DNA from: Guptibacillus hwajinpoensis
GTDB taxonomy: Bacteria > Bacillota > Bacilli > Bacillales > Guptibacillaceae
Direction of reading: 5' to 3'
NCBI RefSeq assembly: GCF_005144865.1
Contig: NZ_SWFM01000004.1
Location: 1-64,000, forward strand
Length of the DNA stretch: 64,000 bases
Shown piece by piece: positions 25,909 through 34,384 of the stretch; within the stretch, counting starts at the first letter, position 1; every line of letters starts with the position of its first letter. A program made the position numbers and the translations under genes. The notes beneath the pieces are model-generated. The model saw nothing but the letters and a program-made list of their open reading frames with translations. It was not told the DNA's origin and searched no databases.

Positions 25909-27660
25909 TTACAGCACCTCCTTAAGAGAATCTTCCAGCTGCTGTCGATCATATTGCTCTCTATACCAGCCTTCTTGTTTAAGCAGTTCTGTGTGGGTAC
26001 CTTCTTCAATTATCTCACCATTATCAAGAACAACGATCCAATCAGCATGCTTCACTCCTGATAATCGGTGTGTTGCAATGAACGTCGTTTTTCCAGCACG
26101 CTCACTTCGGATATTTGAAATGATCTTTGCTTCTGTTTTCCCATCTACTGCAGACATCGCATCATCAAGAATTAGAATCTCAGGATCAATCATAAGTGCT
26201 CTAGCAATAGATACGCGTTGTTTCTGTCCACCAGAAAGAGCGACCCCTTTCTCACCAACAAGTGTCTCTAGTCCATCCGGAAGAACGTGAATATCCTTTT
26301 GGAAATCAGCAAGTCTCAGAACCCGATCAACATCTTGATCTGTACCCGAGCTTTTCCCAAAAAGAAGATTTTCACGAACTGACCTAGAGAAAAGCATTTG
26401 ATCCTGCGGGACATAGCCAATCCAGCTCTGAAGGGTACTAAGTGGCAAATTTTGAATGGGAACGCCTGAGAAAAGAATCTCCCCGTCTCCTACTGGGTAC
26501 TCCCTTAATAGCTGTTTAAGTAAGGTAGTTTTACCACTTCCAGTCCTACCTACAATGCCAAGAGTTTGCCCTTTCTTTAACGTAAACGAAACTTCATGCA
26601 AATTCTTCACGGATGATGTAGGGTACGTAAACGTTACATGATTGAATTCGATCGTCCCTGGTACTTCTAGTTGCTGCGGCTTCGGATGTTCCTTCACATC
26701 CTCTTCACGTGAGAGTGTTTCTAGCACACGATCAAGTGAGGCATTACCTCGCTGCATAACATTAATTAATTCACCAACCGCAATCATCGGCCAGATAAGC
26801 ATTCCTAAATATACGTTAAAAGAAACCAATTCACCTAGTGTTAATGCTTTGTGAAAAACGAGATATGCCCCGTATCCTAAACCAATTAAGTAACTAATGC
26901 CTACGAGAACCTTAATCGTTGGTTCAAATAGCACATCAACTTTCGCTACATCGATATTCTTCCTGTATACATCCTCCGTTAGGTTCTGAAATTTCCTTTG
27001 ATCTGCTCTTTCCTGAACATATGCGCGTGTTACCCTAACACCCGCTATAGACTCTAGAACCTGATCATTCATATGCCCAAAGGAATCCTGAGCCGCTGTA
27101 AATCGCCTATGAATAATGCTGCCGTATTTATTCATGGCAAGTGCCATGAGCGGTAGTGGAATGATAGCAGCTAGTGTCAGTTTCCAGCTAATCAATACAC
27201 CCATTGTCGTGAGGATAAGAAACATAAAGATCGTTGAATCAACTAATGTCAAAATACCGAAGCCTGCGGTCATCGACACTGCTTTAAGATCATTCGTAGC
27301 CCTCGCCATTAAATCACCTGTACGGTTCTTTTCATAAAAAGAAGGAGTCATTTTAAAAAGGTGTTTCATAAACTTCGAGCGTAGCGTTCGTTCTACGAGG
27401 AAGGCTCCTCCGAAAAGCTTATACATCCATACATACGTAATTAAATAAACGACAATTAATAAACCACCATAAATGAATAAATAATTCCTTAAGCTTTCCC
27501 AAGTTAGGCTACCAATATTGATTTCATCAATAGCCATTCCAATTAGTTTAGGGGGAATCACTTCAAGTATTCCTCCGAGGATCAACAAACTAATTGCTAG
27601 ACTATAGCGCTTCCAATGCTGTTTAAAGAACCAGCTTAACTTACGCAAAATTGAGAACAA
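25909..27660 (-). CDS. bmrC: ABC multidrug exporter half-transporter, BmrC (YheI) type
   Basis: Partner of the downstream BmrD-like gene, 583 residues from the preferred start. Six transmembrane segments, then VGRTGSGKTT (Walker A), LSGGQKQR, LILDDAMSAVD and HRLSG. In this subunit the residue after Walker B is Asp (DD) rather than Glu, as in the degenerate site of heterodimeric exporters. The frame opens at 27741, but TTG 27660, preceded by GGAGTGG, aligns with the B. subtilis N-terminus (FSILRKLSWFF). A GGAGGTGA further upstream would instead serve a four-codon frame. Expression is probably controlled by the leader at 27766-27939. Confidence 0.9.
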   Translation of the reverse strand: MFSILRKLSWFFKQHWKRYSLAISLLILGGILEVIPPKLIGMAIDEINIGSLTWESLRNYLFIYGGLLIVVYLITYVWMYKLFGGAFLVERTLRSKFMKHLFKMTPSFYEKNRTGDLMARATNDLKAVSMTAGFGILTLVDSTIFMFLILTTMGVLISWKLTLAAIIPLPLMALAMNKYGSIIHRRFTAAQDSFGHMNDQVLESIAGVRVTRAYVQERADQRKFQNLTEDVYRKNIDVAKVDVLFEPTIKVLVGISYLIGLGYGAYLVFHKALTLGELVSFNVYLGMLIWPMIAVGELINVMQRGNASLDRVLETLSREEDVKEHPKPQQLEVPGTIEFNHVTFTYPTSSVKNLHEVSFTLKKGQTLGIVGRTGSGKTTLLKQLLREYPVGDGEILFSGVPIQNLPLSTLQSWIGYVPQDQMLFSRSVRENLLFGKSSGTDQDVDRVLRLADFQKDIHVLPDGLETLVGEKGVALSGGQKQRVSIARALMIDPEILILDDAMSAVDGKTEAKIISNIRSERAGKTTFIATHRLSGVKHADWIVVLDNGEIIEEGTHTELLKQEGWYREQYDRQQLEDSLKEVL

Positions 27661-27765
27661 TAAAACCACTCCAATCACCATTAAAGTTGGATACATTAGT
27701 TTACTTAGCTGTTGAACACCAATCTCACCTCCGAGATGCAATTAAATTCATTACTGCCTTTCCAA

Positions 27766-27798
27766 AACAAAAAAGGCATAACCGCGCGCGGTTATGCC
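27766..27798 (-). terminator. Attenuator terminator upstream of bmrC
   Basis: A perfect 12-bp palindromic stem (GGCATAACCGCG and complement) followed on the minus strand by TTTTTTG, located between the leader peptide and bmrC, so it must be bypassed for expression. Confidence 0.88.
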
Positions 27799-27823
27799 TG
27801 ATTGCTTATGAAGACATAGAAAA

Positions 27824-27847
27824 GAGCACACGTTTAGACGCGTGCCC
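27824..27847 (-). promoter_or_regulatory. Leader hairpin between leader peptide and attenuator
   Basis: GCACACG (826-832) pairs with CGCGTGC (839-845) apart from one wobble; it lies 20 bases after the leader peptide stop, a place where a stalled ribosome could alter folding. Confidence 0.5.
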
Positions 27848-27867
27848 AATCCTTTTGAAACGAAGGA

Positions 27868-27939
27868 CTATATGACAGGGAAAGTGCGTCCATGAGTATA
27901 TGAAGTTAATTGAATAGAACGTTCTGCTACATATCTCAT
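27868..27939 (-). CDS. Leader peptide of the bmrCD-like operon (BmrB-type), 23 aa
   Basis: ATG 27939, ten bases after AAAGGAG, opens a 23-codon frame (MRYVAERSIQLTSYTHGR...) that stops before the hairpins. In B. subtilis, bmrCD expression depends on the upstream BmrB leader and ribosome-mediated transcriptional attenuation, induced by ribosome-targeting antibiotics. Here position, signals and downstream terminator are equivalent; sequence similarity to BmrB was not established. Confidence 0.72.
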   Translation of the reverse strand: MRYVAERSIQLTSYTHGRTFPVI

Positions 27940-27976
27940 CAAACACACTCTCCTTTACCGTTATTTTCACTCTGTA

Positions 27977-28006
27977 AGCTTAGCACCATTGTCACAATTT
28001 TGTCAA
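27977..28006 (-). promoter_or_regulatory. Candidate SigA promoter of the bmr leader
   Basis: TTGACA (28006-28001) and TAAGCT (27982-27977) are separated by 18 bases on the minus strand, about 40 bases upstream of the leader peptide start. The -10 is weak. Confidence 0.5.
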
Positions 28007-28011
28007 TATTA

Positions 28012-29058
28012 TTATTTACTTAATGGATTAACGCTTTCTTCACCTGTTAGGTCTGCAATCATTTCCACAAGTAGATCAATTTCTTCTTTCATATCTGTTA
28101 AGCTAACTGTTTCAACAGGTGCATGCATATAACGAAGTGGCAATGACACGAGTGAAACTGGTACACCATGTCCTGTTAGACGTAGCTTATCCGCATCGGT
28201 GCCTGTCATTCTTGGAGTCAGTTCATATTGTAGCTTAAGATCAAGCTTCTTTGCTGCTTTCTCAAGCAATTGATTAATCTTATGATTAATTGGAGCCCCT
28301 TTAGCTAGAACTGGTCCTCCTCCAAGATTCACTTCAGTATGTTTACTTGAATCAACACCAGGATAATCAGATGAGAACGTAACATCACATGCGATGGCCA
28401 TCGTCGGCTCTATACCTGCACCAGCGAAATAAGCTCCTCCCATGTTTGTTTCTTCGTTAACAGTGCTAACTGCATACACCCCAACTTTAGGATTACGCTT
28501 CGCAACTTCACGAAGAACCTCAGCTACAATGAAAGATCCTGTTCGATTATCAAGTCCTCTTCCGCTAATTTTATCGTTAAGTAGAAACTCAGCTTCCCGC
28601 TTATACACTGCTAAATCTCCGATTTGGACGTACTTTTCGACCTCTTCCTTCGTATTAGCACCACAGTCTATGTAAAGATCCTCGAATTTAAACTCTTTCG
28701 CGCCACCATGATGTTCAGCATTCACACCAAATACACCGGTTAATTTACCGTGTGTACCAAGAATGGTTACCTTCATACCAATTGCAGGTTTTTGGCTTAT
28801 ACCGCCAAGCTTCTCGACGCGGATAAATCCGTTTTGATCAATTTTCTTAATCATAAATCCGATCTCATCACAATGTCCTGCAAGAAGAACTTTGAAGTCA
28901 GCATCGGGATTAAGTATACCGATTGCATTTCCGGCATTGTCCGTTCTCATTTCATCAGCGAACTTACTTACATAATCCATCCACTTGTGTTGAATTTCCA
29001 TCTCCGCTCCTGATGGAGAGGGGGTTGATAGTAGTTCTAGTAGAAAATCCTGGTTCAT
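28012..29058 (-). CDS. M42 family metallopeptidase (glutamyl/tetrahedral aminopeptidase type)
   Basis: Two-metal cytoplasmic aminopeptidase of about 348 residues. Metal and catalytic residues are visible in order: AGHCDEIGFM (His), GRGLDNRTG (bridging Asp), VNEETNMGGA (catalytic Glu pair), ACDVTFSSDYPG (Asp) and RYMHAPVETVS (His). It probably trims peptides from the proteasome-like or oligopeptide pools. GGAGGTG lies before ATG 29058, preferred over the in-frame GTG 29067. B. subtilis has three paralogues (YsdC, YtoP, YhfE); I cannot choose firmly among them. Confidence 0.88.
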   Translation of the reverse strand: MNQDFLLELLSTPSPSGAEMEIQHKWMDYVSKFADEMRTDNAGNAIGILNPDADFKVLLAGHCDEIGFMIKKIDQNGFIRVEKLGGISQKPAIGMKVTILGTHGKLTGVFGVNAEHHGGAKEFKFEDLYIDCGANTKEEVEKYVQIGDLAVYKREAEFLLNDKISGRGLDNRTGSFIVAEVLREVAKRNPKVGVYAVSTVNEETNMGGAYFAGAGIEPTMAIACDVTFSSDYPGVDSSKHTEVNLGGGPVLAKGAPINHKINQLLEKAAKKLDLKLQYELTPRMTGTDADKLRLTGHGVPVSLVSLPLRYMHAPVETVSLTDMKEEIDLLVEMIADLTGEESVNPLSK

Positions 29059-29153
29059 CTTGAGCACCTCCGGTTATTAATAAAAAGCCTATTTCATTGT
29101 ATCGTACCACCGCTATTCAATCTAGTTTCTCCATGTTAATCGAGAAACCATCC

Positions 29154-29180
29154 AAAAAAGCCCCGCAAAAGCGGAGCTTC
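29154..29180 (-). terminator. Terminator of the sugar kinase gene
   Basis: AAGCCCCGC/GCGGAGCTT stem with an AAAA loop and a six-base T run on the minus strand, just past the stop. Confidence 0.85.
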
Positions 29181-29183
29181 ATC

Positions 29184-30140
29184 TTACTTCATATCTTTCA
29201 TTAGTATATCTTCTACTTCGTCTTTTGTCGGAAGTGCTGTCATCGCACCTTTTGTAGCTGCTGCAAGAGCTCCAGAAACACTCGCAAATCTAGTCATGCC
29301 CTCAAGATCTTCCTTCGTTAGCTCTGAGAGCGAACCTTCATACTCATTAAATCCATGAAGAATTCCAGATACAAATGCATCCCCTGCACCAGTCGTATCG
29401 ACTGCCTTAACTTTCATAGCAGGTACTCTTAGTGAATAGTCTGGAGTGAAAACAAGGCTACCTTCTCCACCCATCGTAATGAAGATGACGGGAATTTTAT
29501 AATGCGAAAGCTTTTTAATTCCTGCCTCAACGTTCTCTTCCCCTGTAATGAATGTTAGCTCTTCTTCTGAAAGCTTGAGGATATCTGCTTCTGATAGCAT
29601 CGAAACGATTGTTTCTTTAGCACGCTCTTCACTTTCCCATAACCCAAGACGAAGATTAGGATCATAGGAAATAAGCATCCCTTTTTCTTTCGCTGTTTGA
29701 ACAGCTTTTTTCGTCGCACTACGAGAAGGTTCGCTAATCATCGAAATAGAACCGAAATGAAGAATACGATGATGAGCAAACAGTTCATCACTAATTTCTT
29801 CAGCATTTAAAAAGCGATCCGCACTCGGATTTATGTAAAAGTCGAAGCTACGCTCACCATTTTCTGCATTCGTTACGAAAACAACACCTGTTCTGGCGGA
29901 CTCAGTTAGTATCAAAGTAGAAACATCAACACCGTAATTTCTAAGCGTTTCTTGTAGAAAACGCCCAAGAACATCATCTCCTACCTTACCTAAAAAAGTC
30001 GATTTCACACCAAGACGGGCAAGCCCTACCGAAACATTCGCGGGTGCGCCTCCCGGACTTTTCTGATAGGTAAGATTCTCTTGATCAAGAGGGATAAAGT
30101 CGATTAATGCTTCACCTAAACTAATAACTCCTTTATTCAT
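29184..30140 (-). CDS. PfkB-family sugar kinase, fructokinase-like (YdjE type)
   Basis: Ribokinase-fold sugar kinase of 318 residues. The substrate-side motif is KSPGGAPANVSVGLARLG (about 27-44); the C-terminal ATP and catalytic-base motif is AVDTTGAGDAFVSGIL (about 245-260) with Asp as base. The closest type I recognise is the YdjE/fructokinase group, so fructose is the likely substrate; ribose, tagatose or KDG kinases share the fold. It is a single-gene unit between two terminators. Confidence 0.85.
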   Translation of the reverse strand: MNKGVISLGEALIDFIPLDQENLTYQKSPGGAPANVSVGLARLGVKSTFLGKVGDDVLGRFLQETLRNYGVDVSTLILTESARTGVVFVTNAENGERSFDFYINPSADRFLNAEEISDELFAHHRILHFGSISMISEPSRSATKKAVQTAKEKGMLISYDPNLRLGLWESEERAKETIVSMLSEADILKLSEEELTFITGEENVEAGIKKLSHYKIPVIFITMGGEGSLVFTPDYSLRVPAMKVKAVDTTGAGDAFVSGILHGFNEYEGSLSELTKEDLEGMTRFASVSGALAAATKGAMTALPTKDEVEDILMKDMK

Positions 30141-30300
30141 ATGTAATTCCTCCTATATCTATCATTACTAACGCTGAAAGGACTTTACCTGAGTACAGCT
30201 TTGCCGTAATCATACCATGACTATTTCTAAGACTAAAGAAAAACAACTAGCGTTTTTAGCGACTCCTATATCGCTCTTAAATGATTGAATAACGACGACA

Positions 30301-30331
30301 AAAGAAAGAAAAGGAAGGCAATGCCCTCCTT
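30301..30331 (-). terminator. Terminator of the aldehyde dehydrogenase gene
   Basis: AAGGAAGGC/GCCCTCCTT stem followed by a T-rich minus-strand tail (TTTTCTTTC). Confidence 0.78.
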
Positions 30332-31700
30332 ATCCCATAATTCTCTTAATTATTTTCAAGCCATTTTTCGCAGATGGATACCGAAATGAGAAATCAAAAT
30401 TTGTCGTTTGTTTCACGATACTTTTACGATGAGAAAAAGCTTCAAAACTCGCCTTTCCATGATAGCTACCAGTACCACTCGATCCGACCCCACCAAATGG
30501 AAGGTATGGTGTTACAATATGCATTAACGTATCATTCATACAACCTCCTCCAAACGAAAGGGAAGAGGTAATTAGATCCTGCTTTTCTTCGGACTCTGAG
30601 AAGAAATATAAGGCAAGGGGCTTTGGACGACGACGCACTTCGTCTACAACTTGATTAAGTTCAGTAAATTCAAGGACAGGAAGAATTGGTCCGAAAATTT
30701 CTTCCTGCATTACTGGGTCATCCCACGAAATGTTATCAATAATCGTTGGAGCAATTACACGTTCACTCTCCTTATGTTGCCCGCCAATTAACACATCACC
30801 ATCAGTTAGAAAACCCTTCAGTCTCTCAAAGTGCTTATCACTAACGATATGACTATATTTGTCACTCGATAATGGATCTTCTCCGTAAAATTCGAGAAGA
30901 GCTTCACTCATATGATGAAGTAAATCTAATTTCACATCGCTATGAACATACATATAGTCCGGGGCAATACAGGTTTGTCCTGCATTAGTAAACTTACCCC
31001 ATAGAATTCGTTTGGCAGCGAGCTTCAGATTTGCCTCCTTATCTACAATCGCAGGGCTCTTCCCTCCAAGCTCAAGCGTTACAGGGATCAATTGTTTTGC
31101 TGCAGCTTCCATCACAATCTTTCCTACTGGTACGCTACCAGTAAAGAAGATGTGGTCAAACGGCTGATTTAATAGCTCCGTACTCGTGTCCACTCCGCCC
31201 TCTACAACTGAAATGTAATCGTCTGGAAAAACCTCTCTAATCATTTTAGTAATGACAGCAGATACAGCAGGCGTTAGCTCTGATGGCTTTAAAACCGCAC
31301 AGTTCCCGGCAGCAATTGCACCAATAAGTGGTGCCAACTGGAGCTGAAACGGATAGTTCCATGGCGCAATAATTAATGTCACTCCATAAGGTTCCTGGTG
31401 AATTAAACTCTTCGAACCTAAATGAGTAATAGGTGATTTTACCTTCTGAGGGCTCATCCACTCTTTCAAGTGTTTCAAGGTGAATTTGATTTCTTCAAGT
31501 AGGAATCCTATTTCCGTTGTATATGCTTCCCATTCAGATTTATGAAGGTCTTCTTTTAATGCTTCCATCACTTCAGGTTCATATTCCTTAATAACACCCC
31601 GTAAAGTTTCAAGCTGTTTTTGCCTGAATTCAAATGATTTCGTTTCACCTGTATAGAAGTATTGTTTATGACGGTTAATAAGTTCAGGCAGCATGTCCAT
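30330..31700 (-). CDS. ywdH: Class 3-type aldehyde dehydrogenase (YwdH-like)
   Basis: NAD(P)-dependent aldehyde dehydrogenase of 456 residues. Motifs: [13 protein letters not shown] (about 109-121), [20 protein letters not shown] (catalytic Glu) and [11 protein letters not shown] (catalytic Cys). The C-terminus keeps a hydrophobic, basic tail ([12 protein letters not shown]), as in membrane-associated fatty aldehyde dehydrogenases. Length and tail match B. subtilis YwdH. Physiological substrate is probably a medium- or long-chain aldehyde. Confidence 0.88.
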   Translation of the reverse strand: MDMLPELINRHKQYFYTGETKSFEFRQKQLETLRGVIKEYEPEVMEALKEDLHKSEWEAYTTEIGFLLEEIKFTLKHLKEWMSPQKVKSPITHLGSKSLIHQEPYGVTLIIAPWNYPFQLQLAPLIGAIAAGNCAVLKPSELTPAVSAVITKMIREVFPDDYISVVEGGVDTSTELLNQPFDHIFFTGSVPVGKIVMEAAAKQLIPVTLELGGKSPAIVDKEANLKLAAKRILWGKFTNAGQTCIAPDYMYVHSDVKLDLLHHMSEALLEFYGEDPLSSDKYSHIVSDKHFERLKGFLTDGDVLIGGQHKESERVIAPTIIDNISWDDPVMQEEIFGPILPVLEFTELNQVVDEVRRRPKPLALYFFSESEEKQDLITSSLSFGGGCMNDTLMHIVTPYLPFGGVGSSGTGSYHGKASFEAFSHRKSIVKQTTNFDFSFRYPSAKNGLKIIKRIMG

Positions 31701-31906
31701 ATCGCGATCTCCTTTAACACATTGTAATAGTTCCTGAGTTTAATCTTTTGAACATAAAGAGTCAAGAAATGTCGTCTTAACCTCATCATTCTATGCTCTA
31801 TTGCAATTCCCTGTTTAACAATGCGCTGTATAGGGGAGAAATCCTGTATAAATCAAATTCCTGTAATGAACACTATAGGAAGGAGTCAAAAAGGGAGGCT
31901 ATCATC

Positions 31907-32302
31907 ATCGAAACATTAGGTCACCATATCATTGCCGAAATGTGGAATTGTAACAAAGAAAAATTAAACGATCTAATCTATATAGAAGAAACCTTTGCAA
32001 GTGCTGCACTCGAAGCAGGTGCAGAAATAAGAGATGTTGTCTTTCATCCGTTCGAACCTCAGGGAATAAGTGGTGCGGTTATCATTGCCGAATCTCATCT
32101 CACTATCCACAGTTTTCCTGAACATGGTTACGCTTCAATTGATGTATATACGTGCGGTGATAAAATCGACCCTACTGAAGCAACAAATGCCATTGCTCGT
32201 GCCTTAGAAGCTCAAACCATTCATACAGTCAAAATCCCTAGAGGAACCGGCGAAATCGTTGTGAAGGAAATTGAAAAGACTGGCATAGAAGTTAATGAAT
32301 AA
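31907..32302 (+). CDS. speD: S-adenosylmethionine decarboxylase proenzyme, apparent AUC start
   Basis: Pyruvoyl enzyme giving decarboxylated SAM for spermidine synthesis. The self-cleavage site is [13 protein letters not shown] (cleavage before the Ser), followed by DVYTCG with the catalytic Cys. The open frame reaches ATG 31793, but residues before 31907 resemble no SpeD. AGGGAGG (31892-31898) lies eight bases before an ATC codon whose following residues [12 protein letters not shown] align with METMGRHVISELW of B. subtilis. No ATG, GTG or TTG is available there. I therefore place the start at AUC 31907, giving 131 residues. A terminator follows. Confidence 0.88.
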   Translation: METLGHHIIAEMWNCNKEKLNDLIYIEETFASAALEAGAEIRDVVFHPFEPQGISGAVIIAESHLTIHSFPEHGYASIDVYTCGDKIDPTEATNAIARALEAQTIHTVKIPRGTGEIVVKEIEKTGIEVNE

Positions 32303-32326
32303 ACGAGTGCATTGCACTCGTTTTTT
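32302..32326 (+). terminator. Terminator of speD
   Basis: AACGAGT/ACTCGTT stem with a GCATTGC loop and T run, overlapping the stop codon. Confidence 0.87.
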
Positions 32327-32329
32327 ATT

Positions 32330-32387
32330 ATGCCTCTTATCATAGACATTGTTACTATAAAGCGCTTGATTTCCGCTCCAATCAACC
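32330..32387 (-). repeat. Truncated inverted copy of the dispersed repeat
   Basis: Read on the minus strand it gives GGTTGATTGGAGCGGAAATC followed by the TTTATAGTAACAATGTCTA flank, the 3' end seen in other copies. It faces the full copy at 32440. Confidence 0.7.
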
Positions 32388-32439
32388 TTGAAGTATAAAT
32401 TCTTATATACATATTTTTTAAAAACGCTGTTTTCTAAAA

Positions 32440-32665
32440 GATTGTTGCTTTTCAAAGATTTTTCTATAAAGAACCCGATATCATGGTTGATTGGAGCGGA
32501 AGGTGCTCGACTCCTGCGGGACTAGCGGGACAGGTGAGACCCCGCAGGCGCGATGTTCTTGCGCGCCGAGGAGGCTCAGCGCCCGCCCCGCGGAAAGCGA
32601 GCATCCTGGAGCGGAAATCAACCACTACTTTTATAGCAACATTGTTTACGAGAAGAGCCTTCTAA
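32440..32665 (+). repeat. Full copy of the dispersed Bacillaceae intergenic repeat
   Basis: Contains the GC-rich core GCTCGACTCCTGCGGGACTA, ...GACCCCGCAGG..., GAGGAGGCTCAGCGCCCG, GCGGAAAGCGAGCATCCTGG and AGCGGAAATCAACC, with AT-rich flanks (GATTGTTGCTTTT on the left, TATAGCAACATTGTTTACGA on the right). The core folds into a long hairpin and matches an element I know to be common between genes in several Bacillaceae. The 32303-32834 gap holds only this, the truncated copy and the speD terminator; ORFs in it are by-products of the GC-rich core. Confidence 0.82.
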
Positions 32666-32834
32666 AAATAAGATTTTTGGAAAGAGCATTTAATATAAAA
32701 AGACTGCCTCTATCATCAAAAATATCCTTTCGTATCCAAATCACAAATCCTTCAGGTTATTTCAGGAAAAATATTGTAAATTTTTAGAAACTTATGTAAA
32801 ATTCAAATGGATGTAAAAAGTAAGGGGGACTTTG

Positions 32835-34337
32835 ATGAAAAAATTTGGGATACCAATTCTAACTGCTTTCGTTATTTTACTACTCGTCTTTCTTCATCAG
32901 CTATCAATACTCCAAGAGAAGCCTGATGAAAGTTGGAGTCGAACAGTTGATCTTAACGTTGCCGCTCGGGACAATCAAATGTTTACACAAAAAGAGGATG
33001 ATCAGACCACACTCTACTTCAGCGGAGACCCTGTACGTAAAGTGACTGTTAACGAACAGTTAGAAGTTGAAACAGAGGATTTAAGTTACGCCGTTCCAGA
33101 AGGCTATTCTTTCTACGTAGATGATCAGCAAGCAATCTACAAGAATAAAGATGCGCTGGTTTACTCTAATAATGATAAAGAGGAAACAATTGTTGAGAAT
33201 ATCGAAGGTCTCAATGCATCTGACAATGGCATTGTTGCCTGGTCACGTCATCAGCTTTATTTCATTACACCAGAAGGTACCATTGAATCAGCAACAAAAA
33301 TATCACCCTACATAAAAAGTGCCGTATTAACCGAAGATGGAAAGGCCTTGCTTTACGTTCAAACAGATGCAATGAACCAATTCTTTACACTGGAGCAGAG
33401 CGCGGATCCTGAACTGGTTTATGAAACCGCCCTATCTTCAGGTGAACTATTTAGCAACCTTCAAGCAATCTACACAGATAAGGGGTTAGTATTCACCTAT
33501 ACTGCTTTCGCTACAAGACAAGGAACAAGAATAGTGAACACGTACTACGGAGAAAGTGTGGAAGGAAAAATGGCTGATGTCAATCTTCTTAAAATCTCTA
33601 ACACGGAAACAGGAGATGATTTTACAAAGCCTAATTATTTCTCATTAAATGAAATAAACGGCGAGCCTCATCTTTTATTCAGCGCAAATGGTGAAATTTC
33701 ACCAAAACGAGAAGTTATAAGTATTTACGAAGCTACACAACAGAACGATGAATGGGTAGCATTCCGAAGAAGTACGAGCGAGGAGCTTTCAATACGCCCG
33801 GTATCTGTTTCCGAGAGTTCAGTCATCTGGATCGATAAAGAGAAAAGTGGCTATGTTTTACACGGATCTACTACTTCTCCAGATGTCGTGAAGAGTAGCA
33901 ATGCAACTACTGGACAGGATTTAAAGACCGCCCTCTTCTATACTTTTACAGCTATTGTTGGGATGTTCGCTATGCTCGCCTTCTCATTCGGCTTTCTAAT
34001 CCTTCCAGCTGTTGGGTTAATGTATTTGTATTTCGCAAATACAACAGCGATTGAACAGGATAAGAAGTGGGTAGAATGGGCAATCGTGTTACTATGTGTG
34101 GGATCTCAAATGATTTTTCTACCTTCTATTCTTGATGGTCCCTTCCAGTACCTAGCTCCTTCCTATCTTACATTTCAAGGTGCGGCCTATGTTTGGCCAA
34201 TTATTATCTTCCTTGCTTCCTTTATAATTAGTCGTTTGGGACAGGATCAAGAGTGGACGATTCTTCAACGAACGTCGTACCAACTTGGACTTAATCTTGG
34301 AATCTTAATCTTCCTACTAGGACCTTATATCCTCTAA
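32835..34337 (+). CDS. Membrane protein of unknown function, extracytoplasmic domain plus C-terminal TM segments, 500 aa
   Basis: An N-terminal TM segment (about residues 5-22) is followed by some 340 residues of repetitive beta-rich sequence with a beta-propeller-like rhythm (YAVPEGYSFYVDDQQAIYK, GLNASDNGIVAWSRHQLYF), then about four TM helices (370-500). I do not recognise the family. AAGGGGGA lies five to six bases before ATG 32835. It is a single-gene unit, convergent with proC and sharing the terminator. Confidence 0.8.
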   Translation: MKKFGIPILTAFVILLLVFLHQLSILQEKPDESWSRTVDLNVAARDNQMFTQKEDDQTTLYFSGDPVRKVTVNEQLEVETEDLSYAVPEGYSFYVDDQQAIYKNKDALVYSNNDKEETIVENIEGLNASDNGIVAWSRHQLYFITPEGTIESATKISPYIKSAVLTEDGKALLYVQTDAMNQFFTLEQSADPELVYETALSSGELFSNLQAIYTDKGLVFTYTAFATRQGTRIVNTYYGESVEGKMADVNLLKISNTETGDDFTKPNYFSLNEINGEPHLLFSANGEISPKREVISIYEATQQNDEWVAFRRSTSEELSIRPVSVSESSVIWIDKEKSGYVLHGSTTSPDVVKSSNATTGQDLKTALFYTFTAIVGMFAMLAFSFGFLILPAVGLMYLYFANTTAIEQDKKWVEWAIVLLCVGSQMIFLPSILDGPFQYLAPSYLTFQGAAYVWPIIIFLASFIISRLGQDQEWTILQRTSYQLGLNLGILIFLLGPYIL

Positions 34338-34344
34338 ATAAACT

Positions 34345-34384
34345 AAAGCGTGCTTGGGATGAATACCCAGCACGCTTTTTTTAT
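34345..34384. terminator. Bidirectional terminator between the membrane protein gene and proC
   Basis: AAGCGTGC.TTGGG pairs with CCCA.GCACGCTT, then a long T run on the plus strand. Confidence 0.88.

Noticed and set aside
32483..32787. Two ORFs across the GC-rich intergenic repeat
   Set aside because: They exist only because the GC-rich core lacks stop codons; the element recurs without conserved frame.
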